Assembly: GCA_003503535.1 (NCBI GenBank)
Contig: DOCI01000053.1
Span: 11,283 to 18,336, forward strand
Source of the DNA: Planctomycetaceae bacterium
GTDB lineage: Bacteria > Planctomycetota > Planctomycetia > Planctomycetales > Planctomycetaceae
Length of the DNA: 7,054 nt
Reading direction: 5' to 3'
The position numbers and the translations under genes are program-made. Position 1 is the first letter of the stretch, and each line of letters starts with the position of its first letter. Below, in pieces: positions 1-6,865 of this stretch. The notes under the pieces are model-generated. The model did no database searches. It was not told where the DNA came from and saw only the letters and a list, made by a program, of their open reading frames with translations.

Positions 1-3
1 TCC

Positions 4-32
4 GGGGGCTTCCGCTGAAGCGGAGCGCCCCC
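4..32. repeat. GC-rich hairpin at the left edge
   Basis: A near-perfect palindrome. The outer arms GGGGGC (4-9) and GCCCCC (27-32) pair, the inner arms TCCGC (11-15) and GCGGA (20-24) pair, and the loop is TGAA. One unpaired base on each arm separates the two helices, apart from a possible T:G wobble. It is far richer in G and C than the flanking DNA and has no T-tract on either side, so it is not a standard terminator. It could be a copy of a dispersed palindromic intergenic repeat or the 3' end of an element lying left of the window. The structure is seen directly; its role is inferred. Confidence 0.55.
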
Positions 33-143
33 GCCACCCAGATGTGCTTTTCAAGATGTTTCAGGAAATCCGCTGCTGGCTTTGCAACAACTTGTGCTAC
101 ACATCAAATGAAAGTGCAATCTCCAGGTTACTCACGATGAATC

Positions 144-182
144 AAAAAAGGGGATCCCTCTTCACGCGAAAAGGAATCCCCC
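144..182 (-). terminator. Rho-independent terminator of the DUF1549/DUF1501 unit
   Basis: Read on the minus strand, a stem built from GGGGAT (181-176) and ATCCCC (155-150) continues inward with one mismatch through CCT/AGG and TT/AA pairs around a short loop. It is followed directly by six T (149-144). The stem begins about 22 nt past the DUF1501 stop codon. Position, GC-rich stem base and uninterrupted U-tract are all those of an intrinsic terminator. It marks the end of the leftward transcript. Confidence 0.88.
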
Positions 183-203
183 TGTTCATTTCACAGCAAA
201 GGT

Positions 204-1487
204 TTAGCTCAACAACTCATTCACCGGGGCTCCATCGTGGGCGACGCGGAAGGGGCGTCCGTTAGGAGCGATGATTTCTTTGCTCAGGTCCATGCCCATT
301 GCGGAGGCGATGGTGGCGTTGAAGTCTTCGACGGCGACCGGATTGTCAACCGCATATTTGCCGTCTTCATCGGAGGCTCCGTAAACCTGTCCGCCTTTGA
401 CACCGGCGCCAGCCATCACACTGGAGAAGGCAGCGGGGTGATGGTCGCGGCCTGCGTTCTGATTGATTTTTGGTGATCGACCGAATTCGGTGGTCAGCAC
501 GACCATCGTATCTTTGAGCAGACCGCGGGAATCGAGGTCTTTCAACAGCGCGGTCATCGCTTTGTCGACATTGCCCAGTCGATCTGGAAGTCGTTCATAA
601 ATATCGGTGTGCATGTCCCAGCCACCGGTGGTGACTTCGACGAAGCGGACATTCTTTTCGACCAGACGACGTGCGAGCAGACAGCCCTGACCGAATCGAT
701 CCATGCCGTATTCGTCGCGGAGTTCCTGCTTCTCATCAGAAAGGTCAAAGACTTTCAGATCTTCACTGGAGACGAGGGTCTCTGCCTGTGAGTAAAAATC
801 GTTGTAGGCGTCGACTTTAGTTTGCTTGTAGTTCGCTTGAAAGTTCTTATCGAACTTGGAAATCAAATTCATGCGACGTTTGAAGGAATCTTCTTTAAGG
901 TATTCAGGAGCCTTGGTGTTTTCCAGACCTCGCAGTGGATCGCCAACCGGGAGAGGGCTGGTCGCAGGATCAAGGTATCCGTTGGCCGGATGACGGGCTT
1001 CGCCATTGATAATGACATTATCGGGCAGCATTTTGTTGCGACGTCCGAGCAGTTCGGTTGCCATTGCACCCATGTGAGGATGACGAATGGTGCTGATCTG
1101 CTTGTAGCTGGTACGCATCAGATAGCGGGCTCCTTCGTGGTCGCCCGTTTCTGTGTACAGCGAATTGATGACGGCCAGTTTATCAGCTTGAGTCGCCAGT
1201 CCCGGGAGGTTGTTACCGAATTTCATACCGGGAACTTTGGTACTGATTCCGGTTGTTTCGCCCTGAACTTCACGACCAGGTTTCAGGTCGAAGGAGTCGA
1301 TATGGGTCATCGCTCCCGACATGAACAGGTAAATGACATTCTTGGCTTTGGCGGTATCGGGAGCCGCATAAACGACGGACTGAGAGAGCAGTGGAAACGC
1401 AGTCACACCGAGGCAGGCTTTGGCGGCGTATTCCATAAACTGACGGCGATTCGGTTCGCTCGTCGATGAAATGAGATCTTTGAGCAT
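204..1487 (-). CDS. DUF1501 domain-containing protein, Tat-exported
   Basis: A 427-residue protein of the DUF1501 family, distantly related to the sulfatase/alkaline phosphatase fold; the reaction is unknown. The N-terminus has a twin-arginine signal: NRRQFM (residues 13-18), then a hydrophobic stretch ending near VVYAA (about 42), so export folded to the periplasm is likely. Family landmarks in order are IYLFMSG with HIDSFD (about 52-67), GGWDMHTD (288-295), TEFGRSP (333-339), GRDHHPAAF (346-354) and [12 protein letters not shown] near 365-376. The Asp and His residues in these motifs are plausible metal ligands. Length is usual for the family. The ATG at 1487 is chosen because AAGGA lies 8 nt upstream; the frame also opens at a TTG at 1508, but that would place the AAGGA inside the gene. 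It follows the DUF1549/DUF1553 gene after 86 bp and ends at a strong terminator. Family assignment is firm, function is not. Confidence 0.93.
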   Translation of the reverse strand: MLKDLISSTSEPNRRQFMEYAAKACLGVTAFPLLSQSVVYAAPDTAKAKNVIYLFMSGAMTHIDSFDLKPGREVQGETTGISTKVPGMKFGNNLPGLATQADKLAVINSLYTETGDHEGARYLMRTSYKQISTIRHPHMGAMATELLGRRNKMLPDNVIINGEARHPANGYLDPATSPLPVGDPLRGLENTKAPEYLKEDSFKRRMNLISKFDKNFQANYKQTKVDAYNDFYSQAETLVSSEDLKVFDLSDEKQELRDEYGMDRFGQGCLLARRLVEKNVRFVEVTTGGWDMHTDIYERLPDRLGNVDKAMTALLKDLDSRGLLKDTMVVLTTEFGRSPKINQNAGRDHHPAAFSSVMAGAGVKGGQVYGASDEDGKYAVDNPVAVEDFNATIASAMGMDLSKEIIAPNGRPFRVAHDGAPVNELLS

Positions 1488-1495
1488 CTTAGTAA

Positions 1496-1500
1496 TCCTT
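1496..1500 (-). promoter_or_regulatory. Ribosome binding site that decides the DUF1501 start
   Basis: AAGGA on the minus strand, 8 nt before the ATG at 1487. It lies inside the longer TTG-initiated frame (1508), which argues for the ATG and a 427-residue product. Confidence 0.75.
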
Positions 1501-1535
1501 AAACTCAATGAGAGTGTGTATGGGAAGAGAGAAAT

Positions 1536-1563
1536 CAGCCTGCCTTCAAATCAAGGCAGGCTG
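1536..1563 (-). promoter_or_regulatory. Intercistronic stem-loop between the two DUF genes
   Basis: A perfect 11-bp inverted repeat: CAGCCTGCCTT on one arm (1536-1546) and its exact complement AAGGCAGGCTG on the other (1553-1563), with a 6-nt loop. On the minus strand the helix can be extended by GAAA/TTTC past a single bulged A. It begins 10 nt after the DUF1549/DUF1553 stop codon and ends about 50 nt before the DUF1501 start. The minus-strand tail is pyrimidine-rich (ATTTCTCTCTTCCC) but has no pure U-run. It may be a leaky terminator that sets the ratio of the two products, or a processing or 3'-end protection element. The structure is seen; its action is inferred. Confidence 0.75.
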
Positions 1564-1573
1564 TTTCGCTGTT

Positions 1574-3481
1574 TTATTGAACGAACAAAAACTCGCGTGT
1601 ATTCACCAATGCCCAGATGACGTTGCCGTAACCGGCGGGGCCATTGGTTTTGATTTCGTCTTCAGCAACGAGCCGTTCTTCATCTGTGGGGAACCGGTTC
1701 AAAATGCTGAGGAAGACCGTATCAATACGATCGCTTGGAGTCCGGGCATTCACGACGTTATAGTGAAGATACGAAGCCGGCGCCAGCAGCATGTGAGTGA
1801 GCGGCCCATTGAACATCTGCAGAACCTGAGGGACTGAACCGGCATCAAAGTTCCCCTGAATCACTTCCCGGTCCGATTGACCGAACTGTCGCAGGAAATG
1901 CCCTGGCGGAACCGGCTGAGGCAATTCGCTGGCTCGTACCAGCAATAAACCCTCATACTTGTAGACTTTATCCCGCGCGTTACGGAACTTGTAGCCGGAC
2001 ACCCGGCGCAGTTCGACATCGCGATCGTAAATCTCCTGTGCAGTCACTTTGGAGAGATCGACATTAATTAAATTCGCTTCAATCGCAGCTGGTTCGCGCT
2101 GATATTCTTCGGGATCTTTGGCAGCCAGGGTGATAAAGGAATCCCAGACCTGTTCGGGAGTCATCCGTCGCAACACGGGTCCAGGGAAGTGATACGCAAC
2201 ACTCGGATCGTACTCGGAATGAGTCGATTCGCGTTGATAGACTTTCGTGTTGTAAATGATCCGCATGAATTCCTTGAGATCATAATCCAGACGCTTCATT
2301 TCACTGATGAGGAAGTCCATCAGTTCCGGGTTGGAAGCAACGGTATCATCGTGCATGTCATCTTCGGGTTCAATGAGCCCAATCCCGAACGCTCGCTTCC
2401 ACATCCGATTGGCAATTGTTTTGGTAAATCGGGGATTCTCTGGAGAGATCATCCATTTGGCGAGTGTAATACGCGGTGTATCACCCGGTTTGGCAATCGG
2501 TTGAGGATCGAAAATCGTACGTAGTACGACTTTTTCTTTGGGCTTGGCATCGTCGTACTGATAATCGTGCGGTAACACGAGTGTACGATTTTGGTCGCCC
2601 ACAGAAATCAGATTCGCAATCAGAAAGCGATTGTATTTCCCGCCACCATCGTACTTTTCATCAATCGTTTTAAGTTCTTCACGCATCCGATTGACGACAT
2701 TCCCGCCGCCAAACATTTTATCGTTCGTGCTGATTCGCGTATTCACACCGTAGGTGAAAGCCGCCATCTCGTAGAACTCTTTTTGCTTCCACTTATCGAA
2801 GGGATGATCGTGACACTGGGCACAACCAACCTGGGTTCCCAGGAATATGCGAACCGTGTTATTCATCGCATCAAGCGGCATGCCGGAGTCACGCAGAATA
2901 TAACCAGCAGCCGGGTTCTCGTAGATTTTCCCTTCTGCGGTCAGCATCTCATACACAAAATCGTCGTAGTGCTTGTTCTCTTCACAGCAACGTTTGACCC
3001 ACTCGGCATAAGGCTCGCCGGGCACATTGTTGGAAACGCGATCGTTCACGCGCAATAAATCGGCAAAGTAGTTGTAGAGATGGCTGGCGTAGCCTTCGTC
3101 TTCAAGCAGATCATCAATCATTCGCGTCCGTTTGTCAGCCGAGCGAGAACGAATGAAAGCGCGCGACTTTTTATAGTCGGGAATCGTACCGGTGATATCC
3201 AGATACACTCTTCGCAGAAAGACTTCATCAGAGGCCATCGGATTAGGACGGACATTCTGCTTTTTGTAATTCGTTTCGACAAGCATGTCGATGATGGCTG
3301 CTGATCGCTTGATCTGCATTTCCAGAGAATCATCGACCGGTGCGATTTTAATCGGTCGCTTCGGGACAGGAATCTCTTCTTTTGGTTTTTTCTGAGCTTG
3401 AGCCGATATCGGCATCATTCCAAGTACGAGCCCTGCCACTATGCATGCCATTAAGACATTCGTCCTGCGCATCATTTCCAT
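1574..3481 (-). CDS. DUF1549/DUF1553 protein (PSCyt2/PSD1 type), secreted
   Basis: A 635-residue protein with two planctomycete-typical domains. A Sec signal peptide (residues 1-29: basic MRR, a hydrophobic core, then ISAQA before QKKP) predicts export. DUF1549 spans about 83-246, from [18 protein letters not shown] to [13 protein letters not shown]. That motif contains CxxCH (C220, C223, H224), which could bind haem c or a metal. DUF1553 follows from about 334 ([30 protein letters not shown]) to the C-terminus ([24 protein letters not shown]). No separate N-terminal cytochrome (PSCyt1) domain is present, unlike longer family members. The ATG at 3481 has AGGA 4 nt upstream; ATGs at 3475 and 3472 are alternatives, and the frame also opens at a TTG at 3553. 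It is the first gene of a probable two-gene unit with DUF1501. The domain calls are firm; the biochemical role is unknown and a periplasmic redox or polymer-processing role is only inference. Confidence 0.94.
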   Translation of the reverse strand: MEMMRRTNVLMACIVAGLVLGMMPISAQAQKKPKEEIPVPKRPIKIAPVDDSLEMQIKRSAAIIDMLVETNYKKQNVRPNPMASDEVFLRRVYLDITGTIPDYKKSRAFIRSRSADKRTRMIDDLLEDEGYASHLYNYFADLLRVNDRVSNNVPGEPYAEWVKRCCEENKHYDDFVYEMLTAEGKIYENPAAGYILRDSGMPLDAMNNTVRIFLGTQVGCAQCHDHPFDKWKQKEFYEMAAFTYGVNTRISTNDKMFGGGNVVNRMREELKTIDEKYDGGGKYNRFLIANLISVGDQNRTLVLPHDYQYDDAKPKEKVVLRTIFDPQPIAKPGDTPRITLAKWMISPENPRFTKTIANRMWKRAFGIGLIEPEDDMHDDTVASNPELMDFLISEMKRLDYDLKEFMRIIYNTKVYQRESTHSEYDPSVAYHFPGPVLRRMTPEQVWDSFITLAAKDPEEYQREPAAIEANLINVDLSKVTAQEIYDRDVELRRVSGYKFRNARDKVYKYEGLLLVRASELPQPVPPGHFLRQFGQSDREVIQGNFDAGSVPQVLQMFNGPLTHMLLAPASYLHYNVVNARTPSDRIDTVFLSILNRFPTDEERLVAEDEIKTNGPAGYGNVIWALVNTREFLFVQ

Positions 3482-3485
3482 AAAT

Positions 3486-3489
3486 TCCT
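3486..3489 (-). promoter_or_regulatory. Ribosome binding site of the DUF1549/DUF1553 gene
   Basis: AGGA on the minus strand, 4 nt before the ATG at 3481 and 10 nt before the ATG at 3475. The spacing is short for the first and long for the second, so the exact Met is uncertain. Both starts leave the signal peptide intact, whereas the TTG at 3553 would put 24 extra residues in front of it. Confidence 0.5.
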
Positions 3490-3591
3490 GCTGTAATAGT
3501 GAGCCTACCAGTTGCGAAAAGAGAATCTTCTCGCTGAACAAGGTTGAGATCAAGCGAGCCGCTTTTTTAAGATCAGCTCTTCCTGATGGAT

Positions 3592-3619
3592 ACTATACAC
3601 AGAAAATCAGAATTTCTAA
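3592..3619 (-). promoter_or_regulatory. Possible sigma-70-like promoter of the DUF unit
   Basis: On the minus strand, TTAGAA (3619-3614) and TATAGT (3597-3592) are separated by 16 nt. The -10 box matches TATAAT at five of six positions; the -35 box is poor. It lies in the 224-bp gap between the aldo/keto reductase stop and the DUF1549 start, leaving a leader of about 100 nt. Planctomycete promoter consensus is not well defined, so this is tentative. Confidence 0.35.
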
Positions 3620-3637
3620 CAGTAAATAATCGCTGTT

Positions 3638-3657
3638 TTCTGGAAGATTCTGGAAGA
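3638..3657. repeat. Tandem 10-bp repeat TTCTGGAAGA x2
   Basis: Two exact head-to-tail copies of TTCTGGAAGA. Each contains TTC-TG-GAA, a short interrupted palindrome, so the two half-site pairs are exactly 10 bp apart, about one helical turn. The repeat lies 41 bp upstream of the candidate -10 box of the DUF unit, a position typical of an activator site. The repeat is seen; a regulatory role is inferred. Confidence 0.6.
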
Positions 3658-3705
3658 TTTTTCACGCGAAGTGGCAAACCGAACACTAGTGAAAATGGTC
3701 GCGAT

Positions 3706-4482
3706 TCAAGCCGCATATTGCCCGAAAAGTCCATTGGCGACATGGCAATTTGCAGCGAGATGATCGGTATTGATGCCACCAATTACCATACTGTCGACAA
3801 AGCGATTTCCGAGTACAAACCGGATCGCTTCCTGGGCAGCCAGATGTCCGGAAGCCAGCCCTTTTTTTACGAGCACACCAATCCCCCGGGATTGAGCCTC
3901 CTCAATAATTTGAGAGTGACTCGAATCGCCGATGTGATATTCGATCATCAGTACATCCGCCCAATGGAGTGCCAACTGAGCACCTGTGACCTGCTTTCCG
4001 GAAAAACCGATGGCACGGATTTTCCCCTGCTCTTTGAGTCGTTGCAAAGTCGGCACGACATCGGTTTGCTCCTGAATGCAGACATCGCGCCCATTCGAGT
4101 GAACCAACACCAGGTCCAGGACCTGTGTCCGCAACCTTTTTAAACTTCGTTCAACACTCAGGCGTGTCCCTTCTGCAGAATAATCATAGTGCGATTCGCC
4201 ATTCAGAAAAGTCTCACCCGTCTTCGTCGACAGGCAAAATTCATCCCGACGGTGGCTGACAAACTGCCCAATCCGTTCCTCACTGAGTCCATAAGCGGGA
4301 GCCGTGTCAATCAGTCCGACTCCCATGTCAAGAACGCGATTGAGGATTCGCTCGGTCTCGGCATCACTCGGCAAATCGTAGCTTTTTGGATATTTGATGC
4401 CCTGATTGCGTCCGAGCTTGAAGGCTCCAAAGCTGACCGGAGTGATCTTCAGACCTGTTTTGCCCAAAGTTATGCTTTGCAT
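3706..4482 (-). CDS. Aldo/keto reductase
   Basis: A 258-residue cytoplasmic NAD(P)(H)-dependent oxidoreductase of the aldo/keto reductase superfamily, a TIM-barrel fold that interconverts carbonyls and alcohols. The N-terminus [19 protein letters not shown] is characteristic. The catalytic tetrad is complete: D59 and Y64 in IDTAPAYG, K87 in LSTKTGE, H128 in [12 protein letters not shown]-terminal [10 protein letters not shown] segment resembles the usual cofactor-binding end. It is somewhat shorter than many family members but appears intact. The ATG at 4482 is chosen because AAGGA lies 8 nt upstream; a TTG at 4506 would extend it by eight residues through that site. It follows the FAD oxidoreductase gene after 72 bp on the same strand, so co-transcription is likely and a shared substrate possible. 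Substrate is unknown. No clear terminator follows it. Confidence 0.92.
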   Translation of the reverse strand: MQSITLGKTGLKITPVSFGAFKLGRNQGIKYPKSYDLPSDAETERILNRVLDMGVGLIDTAPAYGLSEERIGQFVSHRRDEFCLSTKTGETFLNGESHYDYSAEGTRLSVERSLKRLRTQVLDLVLVHSNGRDVCIQEQTDVVPTLQRLKEQGKIRAIGFSGKQVTGAQLALHWADVLMIEYHIGDSSHSQIIEEAQSRGIGVLVKKGLASGHLAAQEAIRFVLGNRFVDSMVIGGINTDHLAANCHVANGLFGQYAA

Positions 4483-4490
4483 GATTCCAT

Positions 4491-4495
4491 TCCTT
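4491..4495 (-). promoter_or_regulatory. Ribosome binding site that decides the aldo/keto reductase start
   Basis: AAGGA on the minus strand, 8 nt before the ATG at 4482. It lies within the frame that opens at the TTG at 4506, which favours the shorter 258-residue product beginning [10 protein letters not shown]. Confidence 0.75.
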
Positions 4496-4554
4496 ATGAT
4501 TTCCAATCCCTGGCAGACCGACAGAAATTACAGGACGCAATTTGATAGAACCGA

Positions 4555-5805
4555 CTAACTGGCTTGCTTGAATGGTGTTTGAGTCCCTGATGCGGAAAGA
4601 CTCTGCCCCTGAGCGTCGTACCAAACTTCTGCTCTTGACCATGGGGGAGCGGCTACGTCCGGCGTTTTCCACTCGGAAAGCGGGGCTAAATCCCATTCTT
4701 CTGAGTGCTTCTCGATCCCAAACTCTTTCTGTATCAACTTTTGAATTCGTTCAGCCACACGCGGGGCAAATGCCAGTTTGGTCGGCCAGCAGGTCAAAAT
4801 ATTTTTGTGCTTCAATATTTGAGGCGTATCCGGTCGCATCCCCAGCTTAACTTTCCGCTCTGCCCGATCAATAAGATACGTGGCAAATTCCAGATTCGAG
4901 AGATCCAATGCTGGCAAAATCTGGTTCAATTCCCGAGCCGCGAACCGGATCAAATCTTCTGAGGTCTGCCCCGTTCCCTGTTCGGCAATGTTGCCTCCCA
5001 GTTGCCAAACCGTTTCCCCGTCTTCCAGATATTCCGATGTGATCGTCATCCGGGTTTTTGCACCATCGATACAATGCCCCTGGAACATCGGCAGCGGACC
5101 TTTCACCATCGCCATATGCAACGGACGTAACTGCATCGACTGCTTTCGACCAGATTGTTCGCTCAGCAGTGCATTGCTGACTCCGGCTGACATCATGACT
5201 GCCCGGCAGGTAATCGTCTCTTCGCGATTGTCATGCCGAATCGTTATCGCAGAGATCGCTCCCGTTTTTTCAACCCGAAGTTGCACGCCATCGGTTTCAT
5301 CGACCTGCAAAAGATAAGGCGAGAGACGACTGCGAAACGAATTCAGCAACGATCTTGGCGAAAGAACCTGTTCGTCCAGCTGATAAACATGCCCGGGAGT
5401 GTCGCGAAGGATTTCCGGTCGATGATGATCGGGAATATTCTTTGGTTTGATCCGCAGGTTCAACTGAGCTCCCAGCATGCCGGCCTGAGAGGAGAGTGCC
5501 CGCGTTTGCCACAAATAGCAGCAATGACTCCGCACATCCGTTTTCGAAAGATTTGGTTCTCGCTGACCTGAGAGACATTCTCGCCAGACGAGCGGCATCT
5601 CACGAATTTCATCCGCAGAAGCCGTTAAAACACCTTTGAGTGAATATTTGAGGCCACCATGAATAATGCCCTGAGAGCTAATCGTCTGCCCAAAACCCAG
5701 CGCACGATTTTCCAGCAGGAGGGCACGCACTCCATGGCGAAGCAATTCATCCAGTGTCCAAAGACCAGCAATTCCACCGCCAATAATGACGACATCGGCT
5801 TCCAT
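4555..5805 (-). CDS. FAD-dependent oxidoreductase, DAO / GlpD-like
   Basis: A 416-residue flavoprotein of the DAO superfamily. The N-terminal Rossmann dinucleotide fold reads DVVIIGGGIAGLWTLDELL (GxGxxG-type at residues 9-14), closed by the acidic end of ALLLEN. SSQGIIHGGLKY (43-54) resembles the FAD-contact segment of glycerol-3-phosphate dehydrogenases (SSK-LHGGLRY type) and of L-2-hydroxyglutarate oxidase. AVMMSAGVSN (202-211) is the second FAD-binding strand. A C-terminal WPTKLAFAPRVAERI (340-354) matches the family's final FAD contact. The last 45 or so residues are Trp/Pro-rich and I do not recognise them. The ATG at 5805 is the only start upstream of the Rossmann motif, since the frame is closed by a TGA above it; no strong ribosome binding site is visible. 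It heads a likely unit with the aldo/keto reductase and diverges from the methyltransferase. The fold is firm; glycerol-3-phosphate, 2-hydroxyacid or amino-acid oxidation all remain possible. Confidence 0.9.
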   Translation of the reverse strand: MEADVVIIGGGIAGLWTLDELLRHGVRALLLENRALGFGQTISSQGIIHGGLKYSLKGVLTASADEIREMPLVWRECLSGQREPNLSKTDVRSHCCYLWQTRALSSQAGMLGAQLNLRIKPKNIPDHHRPEILRDTPGHVYQLDEQVLSPRSLLNSFRSRLSPYLLQVDETDGVQLRVEKTGAISAITIRHDNREETITCRAVMMSAGVSNALLSEQSGRKQSMQLRPLHMAMVKGPLPMFQGHCIDGAKTRMTITSEYLEDGETVWQLGGNIAEQGTGQTSEDLIRFAARELNQILPALDLSNLEFATYLIDRAERKVKLGMRPDTPQILKHKNILTCWPTKLAFAPRVAERIQKLIQKEFGIEKHSEEWDLAPLSEWKTPDVAAPPWSRAEVWYDAQGQSLSASGTQTPFKQAS

Positions 5806-5876
5806 TTCGGCACCGCACTTCCCTGTTTGGCCTGAAAATTCACGTCACATCATTTCCAGAGACTTGACGGACGTTC

Positions 5877-5903
5877 ATTTAAAATCAGCGATAAGACTGT
5901 AAA
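5877..5903 (-). promoter_or_regulatory. Possible promoter of the FAD oxidoreductase unit
   Basis: On the minus strand, TTTACA (5903-5898, five of six matches to TTGACA) and TTAAAT (5882-5877, four of six matches to TATAAT) are separated by 15 nt. They lie about 70 nt above the start codon in the 237-bp divergent region. The spacing is short and the -10 weak, so confidence is low. The rest of that region (5806-6042) shows no ORF that I would call a gene. Confidence 0.28.
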
Positions 5904-6027
5904 AATAGAGAGCTGCGAGATATCCTTATTCGCAATCTACTGAGTGAATTTCTGATCCTATCAAGAATTGCCGCAAAGAATCCAGATCGTTTTCCTAAAA
6001 ATTCATCAAATCTCCATTGACTCGTCC

Positions 6028-6033
6028 TGAGGA
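6028..6033 (+). promoter_or_regulatory. Ribosome binding site of the methyltransferase
   Basis: TGAGGA, 9 nt before the ATG at 6043. It supports that start over the in-frame ATG at 6073, which has no comparable sequence at the right distance. Confidence 0.65.
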
Positions 6034-6042
6034 TTTTTCTCC

Positions 6043-6714
6043 ATGCTCCCCCGAACGCTTGAACCGGAAGTCATGAGTACTGCCGAGGAAGTGCAAGCTT
6101 ATGACACAATGGATCACAGTCAGGTGAACCAGAAATTCATCGAAGACCTGCTCGCTGCCATCGAAATTCAGGCTGATTCTCGAATTCTCGATCTCGGTAC
6201 TGGTACAGGCCTGATTCCCCTCGAATTTGTCCGGCAATGTGCTGAAGGAACAATCCTGGGAGTAGATCTCTCAGAGCAGATGATTGAAACAGCCCGTGGG
6301 CATGTCCTAAAATATGGCCTGGAAGATCGTATTCAGTTTCAAGCGGCAGACGCAACGGCGACCTGTTTTTTACCAGTTTCTTATGACGTTTTGATGTCGA
6401 ACAGCATTGTCCATCATATTCCTGAACCTCAAAAATTTTTCGTCGAGGCGACTCGCCTGCTACGATCCGGTGGCCAGATGTTTGTTCGCGATTTACTTCG
6501 CCCCGATTCTGTCTCAGAAGTCGAAAACCTTGTCCAGTTCCACGCCGCACACGATACCGATTTCCAGCAGCAACTCCTCCGCCAGTCACTCCATGCCGCT
6601 TTGACGATTTCAGAAGTGGAATCGATGCTCGAGCAGATTTCCGACCTGCAGGCGAATGTCACTCAAACGAGTGATCGACACTGGACACTCATTGGTGAAA
6701 AACGATCAGGTTGA
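6043..6714 (+). CDS. Class I SAM-dependent methyltransferase
   Basis: A 223-residue soluble methyltransferase with the Rossmann-like class I fold. Motif I is ILDLGTGTG (48-56), which binds the SAM carboxypropyl group. The acidic residue after strand 2 is D75 in GVDLSEQM, expected to hold the ribose hydroxyls. AADAT (101-105) is the adenine-binding acidic loop, and SNSIVHHIPEP (119-129) with LLRSGGQMFVRDLLRP (139-154) are the motif IV and post-motif segments seen in the Methyltransf_25/11 group. The N-terminus MLPRTLEPEVM followed by YDTMDHSQVN looks like a conserved lid characteristic of a subfamily. Length is normal and the gene appears intact. It stands alone on the plus strand, divergent from the FAD oxidoreductase and 151 bp before a DUF2254 gene. 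The substrate cannot be told from sequence; small-molecule methylation is the likeliest. Confidence 0.92.
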   Translation: MLPRTLEPEVMSTAEEVQAYDTMDHSQVNQKFIEDLLAAIEIQADSRILDLGTGTGLIPLEFVRQCAEGTILGVDLSEQMIETARGHVLKYGLEDRIQFQAADATATCFLPVSYDVLMSNSIVHHIPEPQKFFVEATRLLRSGGQMFVRDLLRPDSVSEVENLVQFHAAHDTDFQQQLLRQSLHAALTISEVESMLEQISDLQANVTQTSDRHWTLIGEKRSG

Positions 6715-6723
6715 GCATCAACC
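6709..6723 (+). terminator. Stem-loop over the methyltransferase stop codon
   Basis: GGTTGA (6709-6714, whose last three bases are the stop codon) pairs perfectly with TCAACC (6718-6723) around a 3-nt GCA loop. A short T-run (TTAATTTTT) follows about 6 nt later. A second inverted repeat, GCCCG (6724-6728) with CGGGC (6745-6749), comes just after. Together they could end the methyltransferase transcript, but neither has the compact stem-plus-U-tract form of the terminator at 144-182. Confidence 0.35.
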
Positions 6724-6786
6724 GCCCGTTAATTTTTCAACATTCGGGCAATGACATTTGCATTGTCCAAATTTCTTTTCGTTCGC

Positions 6787-6803
6787 TGTGGTGTTCTGCC
6801 ACA
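6787..6803. promoter_or_regulatory. Inverted repeat upstream of the DUF2254 gene
   Basis: TGTGG (6787-6791) and CCACA (6799-6803) form a perfect dyad with a 7-bp spacer, about 60 bp before the DUF2254 start. An AT-rich stretch (6811-6828) containing TATGAA follows and could include a -10 element. This may be an operator; the short arms allow chance occurrence. Confidence 0.25.
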
Positions 6804-6865
6804 TCTGTCATAAACTCAATATGAATAACGACTTTTAGCAGAATTCAATAAGGAACGACGGCAGA

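Noticed and set aside
161..170. TTCACGCGAA occurs both here and at 3661-3670
   Set aside because: Repeated 10-mers are expected by chance in about 7 kb, the flanks differ, and one copy is in the terminator loop.
44..265. A 73-codon plus-strand frame near the left edge
   Set aside because: It runs through the terminator and the 3' end of the DUF1501 gene and has no ribosome binding site or recognisable sequence.
822..1469. A 215-codon open frame on the plus strand, antisense to the DUF1501 gene
   Set aside because: It lies entirely inside a gene with clear family motifs, its translation matches no family I know, and long antisense frames are expected from codon bias.
2591..3058. A 155-codon plus-strand frame inside the DUF1549/DUF1553 gene
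   Set aside because: Antisense to conserved domain sequence with no recognisable protein features; a shadow frame.
3571..3590. ATCAG / CTGAT short stem with a nearby T-run, considered as a terminator
   Set aside because: The T-run lies before the stem on the plus strand and becomes an A-run after it on the minus strand, so the geometry is wrong in both directions.
3659..3695. TTTTCAC / GTGAAAA inverted repeat just past the aldo/keto reductase stop, considered as a terminator
   Set aside because: The stem is AT-rich with a 23-nt interior, and on the minus strand it is followed by only AATC rather than a U-tract.
3586..4143. A 185-codon plus-strand frame opposite the aldo/keto reductase
   Set aside because: It covers the reductase C-terminal half in antisense and its translation has no motifs. 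The reductase has a complete catalytic tetrad.
5864..5908. TTGACG as a plus-strand -35 box for the methyltransferase
   Set aside because: No acceptable -10 hexamer is found 16-18 nt downstream; the nearest AT-rich hexamers are 10 or more than 20 nt away.
6137..6589. A 150-codon minus-strand frame inside the methyltransferase
   Set aside because: Antisense to SAM-binding motifs; the methyltransferase has a good ribosome binding site and intact motifs.
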